Shown here: positions 24,512 through 32,485 of the stretch, piece by piece | How the letters are laid out: each line of letters begins with the position of its first letter | How positions within the stretch are numbered: position 1 is the first letter of the stretch | Assembly (NCBI GenBank): GCA_964478125.1 | Contig: CAYZGR010000023.1 | Location: 1 to 42,079 of the forward strand | From: FW021-bin31 sp964478125 | GTDB lineage: Bacteria; Bacteroidota; Bacteroidia; Chitinophagales; Chitinophagaceae | DNA length: 42,079 bases | Reading direction: 5' to 3' | The notes under the pieces: generated by a model | Seen by the model: only the letters and a program-made list of their open reading frames with translations | Databases searched by the model: none | What the model was told of the DNA's origin: nothing | Program-made: the position numbers and the translations under genes

Positions 24512-25459
24512 ATGAAATTATCCATTGTCATTACTTTATATAATGAAGAGGAAAATATAGCGCCTTTATTAGGCAGGATAAGAGGAGCCATGGAGGGGTA
24601 TGATTATGAACTGGTGCTTGTCGATGATGGTTCCGGCGATCACACGGTCTCCCAAGTGAAGAAAAATGCTTATGATAAGGTAAAGCTGATCGTGCTAAAT
24701 AAAAACTATGGGCAAACTACGGCAATGGCGGCCGGTATACGGGAGGCAAAGGGTGAATATATTGTAACTATGGACGGGGACCTGCAAAATGATCCACAGG
24801 ATATTCCCGGTCTTTTGGAGAAAGCTGAAGCGGAGGAATGGGATGTGGTTGCCGGTCAGCGTCTGAACAGGCAGGATGGCTTCCTTTTGCGAAAAATTCC
24901 AAGCCGTATTGCAAACGCGCTTATTCGGGTCATGACGAATGTGCGGCTTCATGATTACGGCTGTACGTTGAAAATATTTCGGCAAGACATTGCAAAAGAT
25001 CTGGGTCTCTATGGCGAACTGCATCGTTTTATACCTGTATTGGCTGCCATGCAGGGGGCCAGGATGACCGAGGTAGGCGTCCATCATCATGCCCGTGTGC
25101 ACGGGGAATCCAAATATGGCCTCGGCCGTACGCTTAAGGTGGTCAGCGATCTGTTGTTTATTGTCTTTTTTCAAAAATACTTTCAACGCCCCATGCATCT
25201 TCTGGGCCCTCCGGGAATCGTCTTTTTTTTGGCAGGCGTGATGATTAATATTTATTTGCTGATCGTAAAGCTTGGCGGAGAACGAATAGGCGACCGGCCG
25301 TTGCTTATATTGGGATTAATTCTGTTGCTCGGAGGACTTCAGATTATCCTGTTTGGATTTTTGGCGGAGATCCTGATGCGGATATATTACGAATCGCAAT
25401 CTAAGCGAAATTATAAGATCAAGCGGATTTTTGATGGTGATTATTTTTCATCCCGATGA
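24512..25459 (+). CDS. Polyprenyl-phosphate glycosyltransferase, GT2 family (DPM/ArnC-like)
   Basis: A 315-residue GT-A enzyme that probably loads a sugar onto a polyprenyl phosphate. Catalytic motifs VDDGSGD at ~36 and MDGDLQNDP at ~86 (Asp-x-Asp metal site) are clear, as is the GESKYG motif near 197. Two C-terminal membrane helices (~232-252 and ~266-290) anchor it to the inner membrane, like dolichol-phosphate-mannose synthase and ArnC. It is placed directly after the GT39-like gene, which would use the lipid-linked sugar as donor. The stop overlaps the next start (ATGA), indicating translational coupling. Confidence 0.92.
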   Translation: MKLSIVITLYNEEENIAPLLGRIRGAMEGYDYELVLVDDGSGDHTVSQVKKNAYDKVKLIVLNKNYGQTTAMAAGIREAKGEYIVTMDGDLQNDPQDIPGLLEKAEAEEWDVVAGQRLNRQDGFLLRKIPSRIANALIRVMTNVRLHDYGCTLKIFRQDIAKDLGLYGELHRFIPVLAAMQGARMTEVGVHHHARVHGESKYGLGRTLKVVSDLLFIVFFQKYFQRPMHLLGPPGIVFFLAGVMINIYLLIVKLGGERIGDRPLLILGLILLLGGLQIILFGFLAEILMRIYYESQSKRNYKIKRIFDGDYFSSR

Positions 25460-26313
25460 AAACATGGCTAAAATGGATACTTCGGATCGGCCTTTCCGGC
25501 CTTGCTTTATATTTTATTTTTAATAAAGTAAGCTGGCAACAGACGTCGAAACTTTTGCTTTCTTCCAATATCGGGTGGCTGCTTCTTGCGTTTCTATTTT
25601 TTAATGCATCACAATTTTTGAGCGCCCGCAGGCTCTTGTATTTTTATGACGCCCTCCATGTTCCGTTGCACTATTGGTTAAACCTGAGGTTATATTACAA
25701 GGGGATGTTTTATAACTTATTTCTACCGGGCGGTATAGGGGGAGACGGCTATAAGATTCATTTTTTATATAAGTCTTTTCATACTCCTGTAAAAAAGCTG
25801 GTAACGGCTACACTGATGGATCGCCTTAACGGGTTGGTTGTGTTGGTTTTTTTGATCGTCATATTGGCAGGCGGCGGCATGCTTCCCGCAAAGGTTTTGC
25901 CTTTCCCCTCCTGGTGGCTTATCATTGCTTATTTCTTATTACTCTTTTTAGGGGTCTTGATTTCCAACAAGTTCTTTCCGGTCTATGGGTCCATAATTTT
26001 CAAGGCCGGCCGGCTGTCTTTCGGTATACAGGTATTGCAATTGATTTGTGTATGGTGCATTATGAATGCCCTGCATATACAGGGTGATCTGTTGGCTTAT
26101 TTTTTATTATTTCTGCTCAGCTCAGTCGCGGCAATCATTCCTTTTACAGTTGGGGGAGCTGGAGCCAGAGAGATCGTTTTTTTAGCCGGCGCTCCCCTTC
26201 TGGGAGTCATATCGACGGAATCCATTGCTATCAGTCTTTTGTTTTTTATAATTTCTGCTGTCAGTTCCCTTTTGGGCATTCCTATTAACCTGAACAGGCT
26301 GGATTCCGATTAA
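25456..26313 (+). CDS. YbhN/UPF0104-family flippase-like membrane protein
   Basis: A 285-residue protein with about seven to eight hydrophobic segments. The N-x-x-LPGGIGGDGYK motif at ~88-102 and the late PFTVGGAGAREIV motif at ~225 are hallmarks of the lysylphosphatidylglycerol-synthetase transmembrane/UPF0104 family. Proteins of this family often sit beside polyprenyl-phosphate glycosyltransferases, so it may help translocate or handle lipid-linked sugars; this role is inference. Its start lies inside the end of the GT2 gene. Confidence 0.9.
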   Translation: MKTWLKWILRIGLSGLALYFIFNKVSWQQTSKLLLSSNIGWLLLAFLFFNASQFLSARRLLYFYDALHVPLHYWLNLRLYYKGMFYNLFLPGGIGGDGYKIHFLYKSFHTPVKKLVTATLMDRLNGLVVLVFLIVILAGGGMLPAKVLPFPSWWLIIAYFLLLFLGVLISNKFFPVYGSIIFKAGRLSFGIQVLQLICVWCIMNALHIQGDLLAYFLLFLLSSVAAIIPFTVGGAGAREIVFLAGAPLLGVISTESIAISLLFFIISAVSSLLGIPINLNRLDSD

Positions 26314-26331
26314 ATTTGGTATTTTTAACCT

Positions 26332-27180
26332 ATGAAAAGGCTTCTTTATCTCATTGGGTTTATCTTAATCGCGGTCTGTACTTCCTGCTCACATTATCTT
26401 TACCCGCTTGGTAAAATAGCCAGGCGCTCTTACAAAGACAACCTCAGGGAGATGAAGAAAGAATATTCAGATTTTGTCGCCGTAAAGCTGCCGGTTGATT
26501 CCCTTCATGCAAAACAATGGACGGCCCCCTCTCCCAATTTTGATATACGAACTCCTAATTTGGTAGTCATTCACCATACGGCGGAAGAAAGCTGCCGGCA
26601 ATCTTTGAGAACCCTGACGGATCCGGATAGGAAAGGCAGGGTAAGCGCCCATTACCTAATTTGCAAAGACGGGTCGGTTTATCGCCTCGTAAACGAATCT
26701 TATCGTGCCTGGCAGGCAGGCGTTTCCAGATGGGGAAATATGAGGAATATCAATTCTTTATCCCTGGGCATTGAACTGGACAATAATGGTCATGAACCTT
26801 TTTCAGGACCGCTTATTCATTCGCTTTTGATCTTGCTCAAGTCCATTCAGTCCAGATATCATATTCCTACCGGGAATTTTGTCGGCCATGCAGACATTGC
26901 TCCCAGGCGTAAGGTGGATCCCAGTGTTTATTTCCCATGGGAAACACTGGCACGCCATGGTTTTGGATATCAGGTGGATCGTATGCTTCCGGCTGTCCCC
27001 AAGGGCTTTAATCCCATGGCTGCTTTACGATTGATAGGTTATGATATCCGGGACAGCATTGCGGCGGTGGTTGCTTTTAAGCGCCATTATATACAAACAA
27101 ATATTACCCCGGAGCTGAGGCCGTTTGATGAACGGGTGTTGTATGATGTTTATTTGAAGAGCCTTCATTACGAAGATTAA
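26332..27180 (+). CDS. N-acetylmuramoyl-L-alanine amidase (Amidase_2) lipoprotein
   Basis: A 282-residue lipoprotein (lipobox CTSC, Cys19). The catalytic zinc amidase domain covers ~70-215: VVIHHTAE with ligand His81, LGIELDNNG with Glu148, and the VGHADIAPRRKVDPS motif giving His186 and Asp196. It cleaves the MurNAc to L-Ala bond in peptidoglycan, acting in the periplasm or on the outer membrane. It is the last gene of the operon, 18 nt after the flippase-like gene, linking glycan assembly with wall remodelling. A long C-terminal tail (~225-282) follows the domain. Confidence 0.9.
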   Translation: MKRLLYLIGFILIAVCTSCSHYLYPLGKIARRSYKDNLREMKKEYSDFVAVKLPVDSLHAKQWTAPSPNFDIRTPNLVVIHHTAEESCRQSLRTLTDPDRKGRVSAHYLICKDGSVYRLVNESYRAWQAGVSRWGNMRNINSLSLGIELDNNGHEPFSGPLIHSLLILLKSIQSRYHIPTGNFVGHADIAPRRKVDPSVYFPWETLARHGFGYQVDRMLPAVPKGFNPMAALRLIGYDIRDSIAAVVAFKRHYIQTNITPELRPFDERVLYDVYLKSLHYED

Positions 27181-27184
27181 GATC

Positions 27185-28897
27185 TTACGCTGTATATTTT
27201 CGTTTACGGACGTACTGGAAGATCATTCCAAAAAATAATACCAACAAGGAAGGAATAAGGAAGTTTAATACGGTCCAGGTGTCTTTTTGTTCTTCTACTT
27301 TGGCTTTATCCAGCAATCGTAGCGAGAAATCTTTGTCCCGGGCTTGCATGATTCCTGTAGTATCCGTCAGATAAGTCAGACAGTTTTCAAAAAACTGCCT
27401 GTTGGCAAAGAGCTGACGTGTATAAGGATCCATCCCCATGGGGAGGGGCCCATCTTTTTTAGATACCTTATTTTTTAAAATATTGGGATCCGATACCGCG
27501 ATCATTTTAGTAGTTTTACTTTCCGCACGAAAGCTTTTCCCTGAATTTAATTTGATTTTCATTTGTTCCGTAGCATTGAGCCTGTTTTTGAATGCGGAGG
27601 GGAATCTTCCCTCCAGGAGGACTGCCACCGCAAGGTGACGTTCTTTAAAGGCTTCGGGCCGGGGTTTTATTTTTACATCTTCCAGTGAGATACGGGAAGG
27701 AGTGGCTATCGAACGGCTGTGAGCAGAGGTGGCCAGCAGGATACTCTTCTTTATACCTGGTGATTTTATCGTATCAATAGAGCCCGGAAAGGCGCTTAGA
27801 ACCAGATCCAGGTTGTTGGTGACCGGATTTCCCGTAGCAGGCGTTAACAAAGGTTCGTATATCCAGGGCAATCGTTGGATCTGTGGCTTATTTCCAATAT
27901 GTCCCACGGTAACGGGGATAGAGAAACATTGTAAATCCTGCAAAATATTTGAATTTATTCGCAGTCCGTAGGTAAATAAAAGGTTGTCAAGATTGAGTCC
28001 TTTATCGAAGGCGAGAAAAGAAGTTTGTTGTTGGAGGCTGTCCATAGAGGCCTGAACCGAATGTAACACCCATAATATTTTGCCGCCCTGCATGAGATAT
28101 TGATCCAGTTTGAGTTTTTCTTCTTTGGTAAATGGGATAGAGGGGTCCAGAAGGACAATGGCCTCGAAAGAAAGCGGGATGGACCTTGCGGCTTTTAGAT
28201 TTAGCGTATCAAATCGATAGTTTTGATCCATTAGCGTCAATGCATCATATACGGAAGGATCCAGGGCTTCTCCATTCCCGAGGAGGTAGGCTATTTGCGG
28301 CGGCTTCTCTTGTGCAAGTAAGGTAATGGCATGTGCAAAGTTGTATTCCAATAATGCAGTAGAATGATTGAGGGATTGCTCCGGGCTGCTGCCGGGTTGC
28401 GGTTGTAATAAATTGATCCCCAGCTTATGTCCATTATAGTCCATTAAAGCCGCGGGGAAGAGAAGTTGCAAGGACAGTCCTTCCGACGCATTCTGTTGCG
28501 CCTGAACATTGTACGGCCGGATGCCCATAGCGGCCAGCGAATCCAGTACCTTCGCTTTGGCAGAATCCGGGATACCAGCTAAAGGATTGATAAATTCGTA
28601 CTGCAACCGTCCGCCCGAATACCGGCGAAAATCCTCTAAAAGGCCTTTAATTGCGGCGGCAAAATGTCTGAATCCCGCCGGCAAATGGTCTCCCCTTAAA
28701 TATACTTTCACTTTAACGGGGCCTTTCAGTTCCTTTAAAAGCTTCCTGGTAGGGGCGGTAAGTGTAAAACGACGGTCCTGAGTCAGATCAATCCGATACG
28801 TGATCCCTGAGAAAAAGATATTAACAACTACTAATGCAATGATAAACAAAAGTAGATTCCGGATCTGTTTTCTTTTTATAATAGCCCCTTTATTCAT
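27185..28897 (-). CDS. gldG: Gliding-motility ABC transporter accessory protein GldG
   Basis: A 570-residue membrane-anchored protein of the GldG family. It has an N-terminal membrane helix (~13-33), the typical start 'RIDLTQDRRFTLTAPTRKLL', a long periplasmic part, and a C-terminal helix followed by a basic end (RKRKYTA). In Flavobacterium, GldA, GldF and GldG together form an ABC system required for gliding. It follows gldF directly: the ATG begins right after the gldF stop. No gldA here. It is convergent with the amidase gene. Confidence 0.94.
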   Translation of the reverse strand: MNKGAIIKRKQIRNLLLFIIALVVVNIFFSGITYRIDLTQDRRFTLTAPTRKLLKELKGPVKVKVYLRGDHLPAGFRHFAAAIKGLLEDFRRYSGGRLQYEFINPLAGIPDSAKAKVLDSLAAMGIRPYNVQAQQNASEGLSLQLLFPAALMDYNGHKLGINLLQPQPGSSPEQSLNHSTALLEYNFAHAITLLAQEKPPQIAYLLGNGEALDPSVYDALTLMDQNYRFDTLNLKAARSIPLSFEAIVLLDPSIPFTKEEKLKLDQYLMQGGKILWVLHSVQASMDSLQQQTSFLAFDKGLNLDNLLFTYGLRINSNILQDLQCFSIPVTVGHIGNKPQIQRLPWIYEPLLTPATGNPVTNNLDLVLSAFPGSIDTIKSPGIKKSILLATSAHSRSIATPSRISLEDVKIKPRPEAFKERHLAVAVLLEGRFPSAFKNRLNATEQMKIKLNSGKSFRAESKTTKMIAVSDPNILKNKVSKKDGPLPMGMDPYTRQLFANRQFFENCLTYLTDTTGIMQARDKDFSLRLLDKAKVEEQKDTWTVLNFLIPSLLVLFFGMIFQYVRKRKYTA

Positions 28898-29635
28898 TCA
28901 GTATTCCCATTTCCTTTTATCCAGAGATATCTTTGTTAGATATAAAAACAACCCGCTCATACTTAAAAAATAAATGAGATCCCGGATATCTATCACGCCC
29001 CTTGCCATAGAAAGATAATGATATTGAATACCCAGTAGTTGTAAATAGTAATCTGCCCCTCCGCTGAAGACGGATATCCGGCTCAGCGCGCTAAATCCGT
29101 TGTAAAACATAAAGCAAAGGAACACACTGAGCAGGAAAGTGACTACCGTGTTTTTACTTAAGGAAGAACACCATGTACCTATGGCAGTGAATATACACCC
29201 CAGGAAAAACAATCCGATGTAAGAACCTGCTATTGCCCCTGTATCCACATCTGTAGGGGAGACAGCCAATGCACGGATCGTAAAATAATAGGTAAGGGTG
29301 GGAATAAGAGAAAATAATAATAAAAAGATACCCGAGAGATATTTTCCGATGATGATCTGGTATTCGGTCACCGGAACCGTTAACAGGATCTCCATGGAAC
29401 CTCCCCGCCATTCATCTGAAAACAAACGCATGGTGATGGCCGGAATAAGCAACAGGAATACCCAGGGAGCTATATTAAAAAGAGGCTGTAACGTGGCATA
29501 ACCGTTGTTGAAAATATTGCTGTCGGGAAAAATAAAAAGAAATAGGCCATTTATGGCAAGGAACAACAAAATACTCAGGTAGCCTGTTGCACTGCTAAAA
29601 AACTGGCTGACTTCCTTTTTGAACAAAACTCCCAT
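28898..29635 (-). CDS. gldF: Gliding-motility ABC transporter permease GldF
   Basis: A 245-residue ABC-2-type permease with six membrane helices, beginning 'MGVLFKKEVSQFFSSATGYL'. The central FSDEWRGGSMEILLTVPVTEYQIIIGKYLSG segment is the typical ABC-2 coupling region. It pairs with GldG and an external ATPase GldA. The start codon lies 4 nt after a TATATTTG box on the minus strand, so the transcript from that promoter would be nearly leaderless. Confidence 0.94.
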   Translation of the reverse strand: MGVLFKKEVSQFFSSATGYLSILLFLAINGLFLFIFPDSNIFNNGYATLQPLFNIAPWVFLLLIPAITMRLFSDEWRGGSMEILLTVPVTEYQIIIGKYLSGIFLLLFSLIPTLTYYFTIRALAVSPTDVDTGAIAGSYIGLFFLGCIFTAIGTWCSSLSKNTVVTFLLSVFLCFMFYNGFSALSRISVFSGGADYYLQLLGIQYHYLSMARGVIDIRDLIYFLSMSGLFLYLTKISLDKRKWEY

Positions 29636-29639
29636 TGTG

Positions 29640-29647
29640 CAAATATA
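29640..29647 (-). promoter_or_regulatory. -7 box directly before gldF
   Basis: TATATTTG on the minus strand, a perfect TAnnTTTG, ends 4 nt before the gldF ATG. The expected start of transcription falls at or beside the start codon. No clear -33 TTTG at 19-21 nt was found. Confidence 0.45.
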
Positions 29648-29711
29648 GGGATCAGTTGGCAGTTTGCAGGTATGGCTGTTCAGGATCAGCCGGTCCTGAC
29701 TTGATGCGGAG

Positions 29712-30464
29712 TCAGGGATGAGCTGCTAATTGCCTTTTGTAAAGCTGAATGGTATTTTCCAGACCATAGTAAAGTGCGTCACAGATCAGCGCATGCCCTA
29801 TGGAAGTCTCTTTGATCTGAGGAATAGCTTCTTTAAGAAAATGCAAGTTGTCCAGATTCAGGTCGTGACCTGCATTGATGTCAAGTCCTGCTTCCGTAGC
29901 GGCCCGGGCTGTGGCGACGTAGGTAGCCTCAAAATGCGTGTTTCTGTAAGCCGCATCCTCCCGGATTTGTTCAAAATGGGCGGCATAAGGACCGGTATAA
30001 AGTTCAATACGATCTGCTTCTGTCGCTCTCGCACTTTCCACCAGATGGGGGTCGGCATTTAGGAAGAGGCTTACACGAATGGCCCGGGAATGGAGCCTTT
30101 GAACAATTTCTGTAAGAAAATCCCTGTGTTTAATCGTGTCCCAGCCGGTATTTGAAGTGAGGGTATCCGGCGGATCGGGTACCAAGGTACATTGGTCGGG
30201 CCGGATCTGCATGACCAATTCCAGAAAGTTGGCAGAGGGGTATCCTTCTATATTAAACTCTGTGGCAAGCACGGATTTCAGGTCATACACATCCTGATAG
30301 CGAATATGTCGTTCATCGGGCCTGGGATGGACGGTAATTCCATCGGCGCCAAAACGTACGCAATCCTCTGCCACTTGGACCAGATCGGGAAGATTGCCCC
30401 CACGTGCATTACGCAGGGTGGCGATCTTATTGATATTTACTGAAAGCTTGGTGGTAGCTGACAT
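29712..30464 (-). CDS. pdxJ: Pyridoxine 5'-phosphate synthase
   Basis: Condenses 3-amino-2-oxopropyl phosphate with deoxyxylulose 5-phosphate, the last ring-closing step of the DXP-dependent vitamin B6 pathway. It has 250 residues, near the family size. N-terminal VNINKIATLRNARGG and DGITVHPRPDERHI carry the phosphate-binding and catalytic residues (His42 region); further on are TLVPDPP, ELYTGPYA, INAGHDLNLDNL and SIGHALICDAL. It is 13 nt after ahcY on the same strand, so it belongs to that transcript. Confidence 0.95.
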   Translation of the reverse strand: MSATTKLSVNINKIATLRNARGGNLPDLVQVAEDCVRFGADGITVHPRPDERHIRYQDVYDLKSVLATEFNIEGYPSANFLELVMQIRPDQCTLVPDPPDTLTSNTGWDTIKHRDFLTEIVQRLHSRAIRVSLFLNADPHLVESARATEADRIELYTGPYAAHFEQIREDAAYRNTHFEATYVATARAATEAGLDINAGHDLNLDNLHFLKEAIPQIKETSIGHALICDALYYGLENTIQLYKRQLAAHP

Positions 30465-30477
30465 AAAAAATTCTTAA

Positions 30478-31806
30478 TTAATACCTGTAATATTCCGGCT
30501 TATAAGGCCCTTCTTTGGGTATGCCCAGATATTCGGCCTGAGCATCATTCAATTCGTCCAGCTCTACGCCGATTTTTTTCAGATGCAGCCGTGCTACCTT
30601 TTCATCCAGATGTTTGGGCAGGGTATATACCTTGTTTTCATATTGGTCCGAATGATTCCAAAGCTCGATCTGGGCCAGTACCTGATTAGTAAAGGAGTTA
30701 CTCATCACAAAAGAAGGATGCCCTGTAGCACAACCCAGGTTGACCAGGCGGCCTTCCGCCAGCAGAAGGATGTCCTTTCCGTCAATGGTGTATTTATCTA
30801 CCTGAGGCTTGATCTCTACCTTGGTATCTCCATAGTTTTTATTCAGCCAGTCCACATCAATTTCGATATCAAAATGACCGATATTGCATACAATGGTTTT
30901 GTCTTTCATCAGGCGAAAATGCTTTTCCGTAAGAATATCGCGACAGCCGGTGGTGGTTACCACGATGTCGGCTTCCCGGACGGCATTCTCCATCTTTTTT
31001 ACTTCAAAACCTTCCATCGCGGCCTGCAAGGCGCAAATGGGATCAATTTCGGTCACAATGACGCGGGCGCCCGCACCACGCAGAGATTGGGCAGAACCTT
31101 TGCCCACGTCTCCATAGCCTCCCACTACGGCAACTTTCCCTGCAAGCATCACGTCGGTAGCCCGGCGAATGGCATCTACCAGGCTTTCACGGCAGCCATA
31201 TTTGTTGTCGAACTTCGATTTGGTTACAGAATCGTTGATGTTGATAGCCGGTAAGGCAAGCGTTCCTTTACGCTCTCTTTCATATAAACGATGTACGCCC
31301 GTAGTTGTCTCTTCGCTCAATCCTTTGATCCCTTTGACCAGTTCAGGATATTTATCCAATACCATATTGGTCAGGTCGCCGCCATCGTCCAAGATCATGT
31401 TCAGGGGCCGGTCTTCATTGCCAAAAAATAGGGTTTGTTCAATACACCAGTCGAATTCCTCCGCCGTTTCTCCTTTCCAGGCAAAAACAGGGACGCCGGT
31501 AGCTGCAATAGCGGCAGCGGCATGATCCTGGGTGGAAAAGATATTACAGGAACTCCAGCGTACCTCTGCGCCCAGCGCCGTCAAAGTCTCGATCAGCACC
31601 GCCGTTTGAATGGTCATGTGCAGGCAACCGGCAATACGGGCGCCTTTTAAGGGCTTACGTTCTCCAAATTCTTCTCTCAATGACATCAGCCCCGGCATCT
31701 CTGCTTCGGCCAGTTCGATCTCCAGACGTCCCCATTTGGCTAATTCAATATCTTTTACTTTGTAAGGAAGACTGAAATCAATTTTTGAAAGTGTGGTTGC
31801 GGACAT
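30478..31806 (-). CDS. ahcY: Adenosylhomocysteinase
   Basis: NAD-dependent hydrolysis of S-adenosylhomocysteine to homocysteine and adenosine, part of the activated methyl cycle; cytosolic tetramer. It has 442 residues, full length, with the substrate domain (~ALGAEVRWSSCNIFSTQDHAAA), the NAD-binding loop VGGYGDVGKGSA and the C-terminal KPQVDKYT and YKPEYYRY tail. A -7 box TAATTTTG lies upstream on the minus strand. It starts the run ahcY, pdxJ, gldF, gldG and is divergent from an Lrp-type regulator. Confidence 0.97.
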   Translation of the reverse strand: MSATTLSKIDFSLPYKVKDIELAKWGRLEIELAEAEMPGLMSLREEFGERKPLKGARIAGCLHMTIQTAVLIETLTALGAEVRWSSCNIFSTQDHAAAAIAATGVPVFAWKGETAEEFDWCIEQTLFFGNEDRPLNMILDDGGDLTNMVLDKYPELVKGIKGLSEETTTGVHRLYERERKGTLALPAININDSVTKSKFDNKYGCRESLVDAIRRATDVMLAGKVAVVGGYGDVGKGSAQSLRGAGARVIVTEIDPICALQAAMEGFEVKKMENAVREADIVVTTTGCRDILTEKHFRLMKDKTIVCNIGHFDIEIDVDWLNKNYGDTKVEIKPQVDKYTIDGKDILLLAEGRLVNLGCATGHPSFVMSNSFTNQVLAQIELWNHSDQYENKVYTLPKHLDEKVARLHLKKIGVELDELNDAQAEYLGIPKEGPYKPEYYRY

Positions 31807-31847
31807 AATTCTATTTTTATAAATTATTTATCGTAATGAATGACGAA

Positions 31848-31855
31848 CAAAATTA
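31848..31855 (-). promoter_or_regulatory. Promoter -7 box of ahcY
   Basis: TAATTTTG on the minus strand, 41 nt before the ahcY ATG. The region between ahcY and the Lrp gene (167 bp) is A+T-rich, and both promoters probably lie in it. Confidence 0.55.
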
Positions 31856-31973
31856 CAAATTATGGGATGATTTACCAGTAAATAGATTATATTTAGGATT
31901 TTATTCTAAAAAATGGTTCTACCATAGAGATATATGTAGATAATACTTGAGAATTTGTATTAAAAAAGAAGAT

Positions 31974-32453
31974 ATGGCCAAAGAAAAAGAGTTGAAAATC
32001 GTTTTGGATGATAAGGATAAAACCATTTTGCAGTTGTTGCAGAAGAATGCCAAAACCACGATAAAGGAGATCGGTAGGGCGGCCCATCTGAGCCCGACCC
32101 CTGTGCATGAGCGCATTCGGCGGATGGAAGCCGCCGGAGTGATCCGGCAATATGTGGCGTTGCTTGATCCGGTCGCTATAGGAAAAGGGTTGATGGTCAT
32201 CTGTTATGTTTCCTTAAAAGAGCACAGCAGAACGGCGGGATCCCGTTTTATCGCGGCTATTGATCAAATGGAGGAGGTGACAGAATGTTATAGTATTTCC
32301 GGTCAATTTGATTTTATGCTAAAAGTAGTTGAAAGAGATATGGAAGCTTATTACGATTTTCATGTAAATCGTTTGAGCCGTATTGAAAATATTGAACATG
32401 TTCAAAGTACTTTTATCATGGGCATTATCAAACAAACGCACCGCCTGATCTAA
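31974..32453 (+). CDS. Lrp/AsnC-family transcriptional regulator
   Basis: A 159-residue regulator. The N-terminal helix-turn-helix spans ~15-60: DDKDKTILQLLQKNAKTTIKEIGRAAHLSPTPVHERIRRMEAAGVI, with the recognition helix LSPTPVHERIRRM. The C-terminal RAM/AsnC ligand domain holds the EVTECYSISGQFDFMLKV core. I chose ATG 31974 because it begins a lysine-rich tail typical of the family; a longer TTG-started form at 31947 adds nine residues. Lrp-type proteins bind amino acids and control their metabolism; being divergent from ahcY, it may regulate that methionine-cycle operon. Confidence 0.93.
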   Translation: MAKEKELKIVLDDKDKTILQLLQKNAKTTIKEIGRAAHLSPTPVHERIRRMEAAGVIRQYVALLDPVAIGKGLMVICYVSLKEHSRTAGSRFIAAIDQMEEVTECYSISGQFDFMLKVVERDMEAYYDFHVNRLSRIENIEHVQSTFIMGIIKQTHRLI

Positions 32454-32485
32454 AGGATTAAACGGTACGCCCATTATTCCAATTC

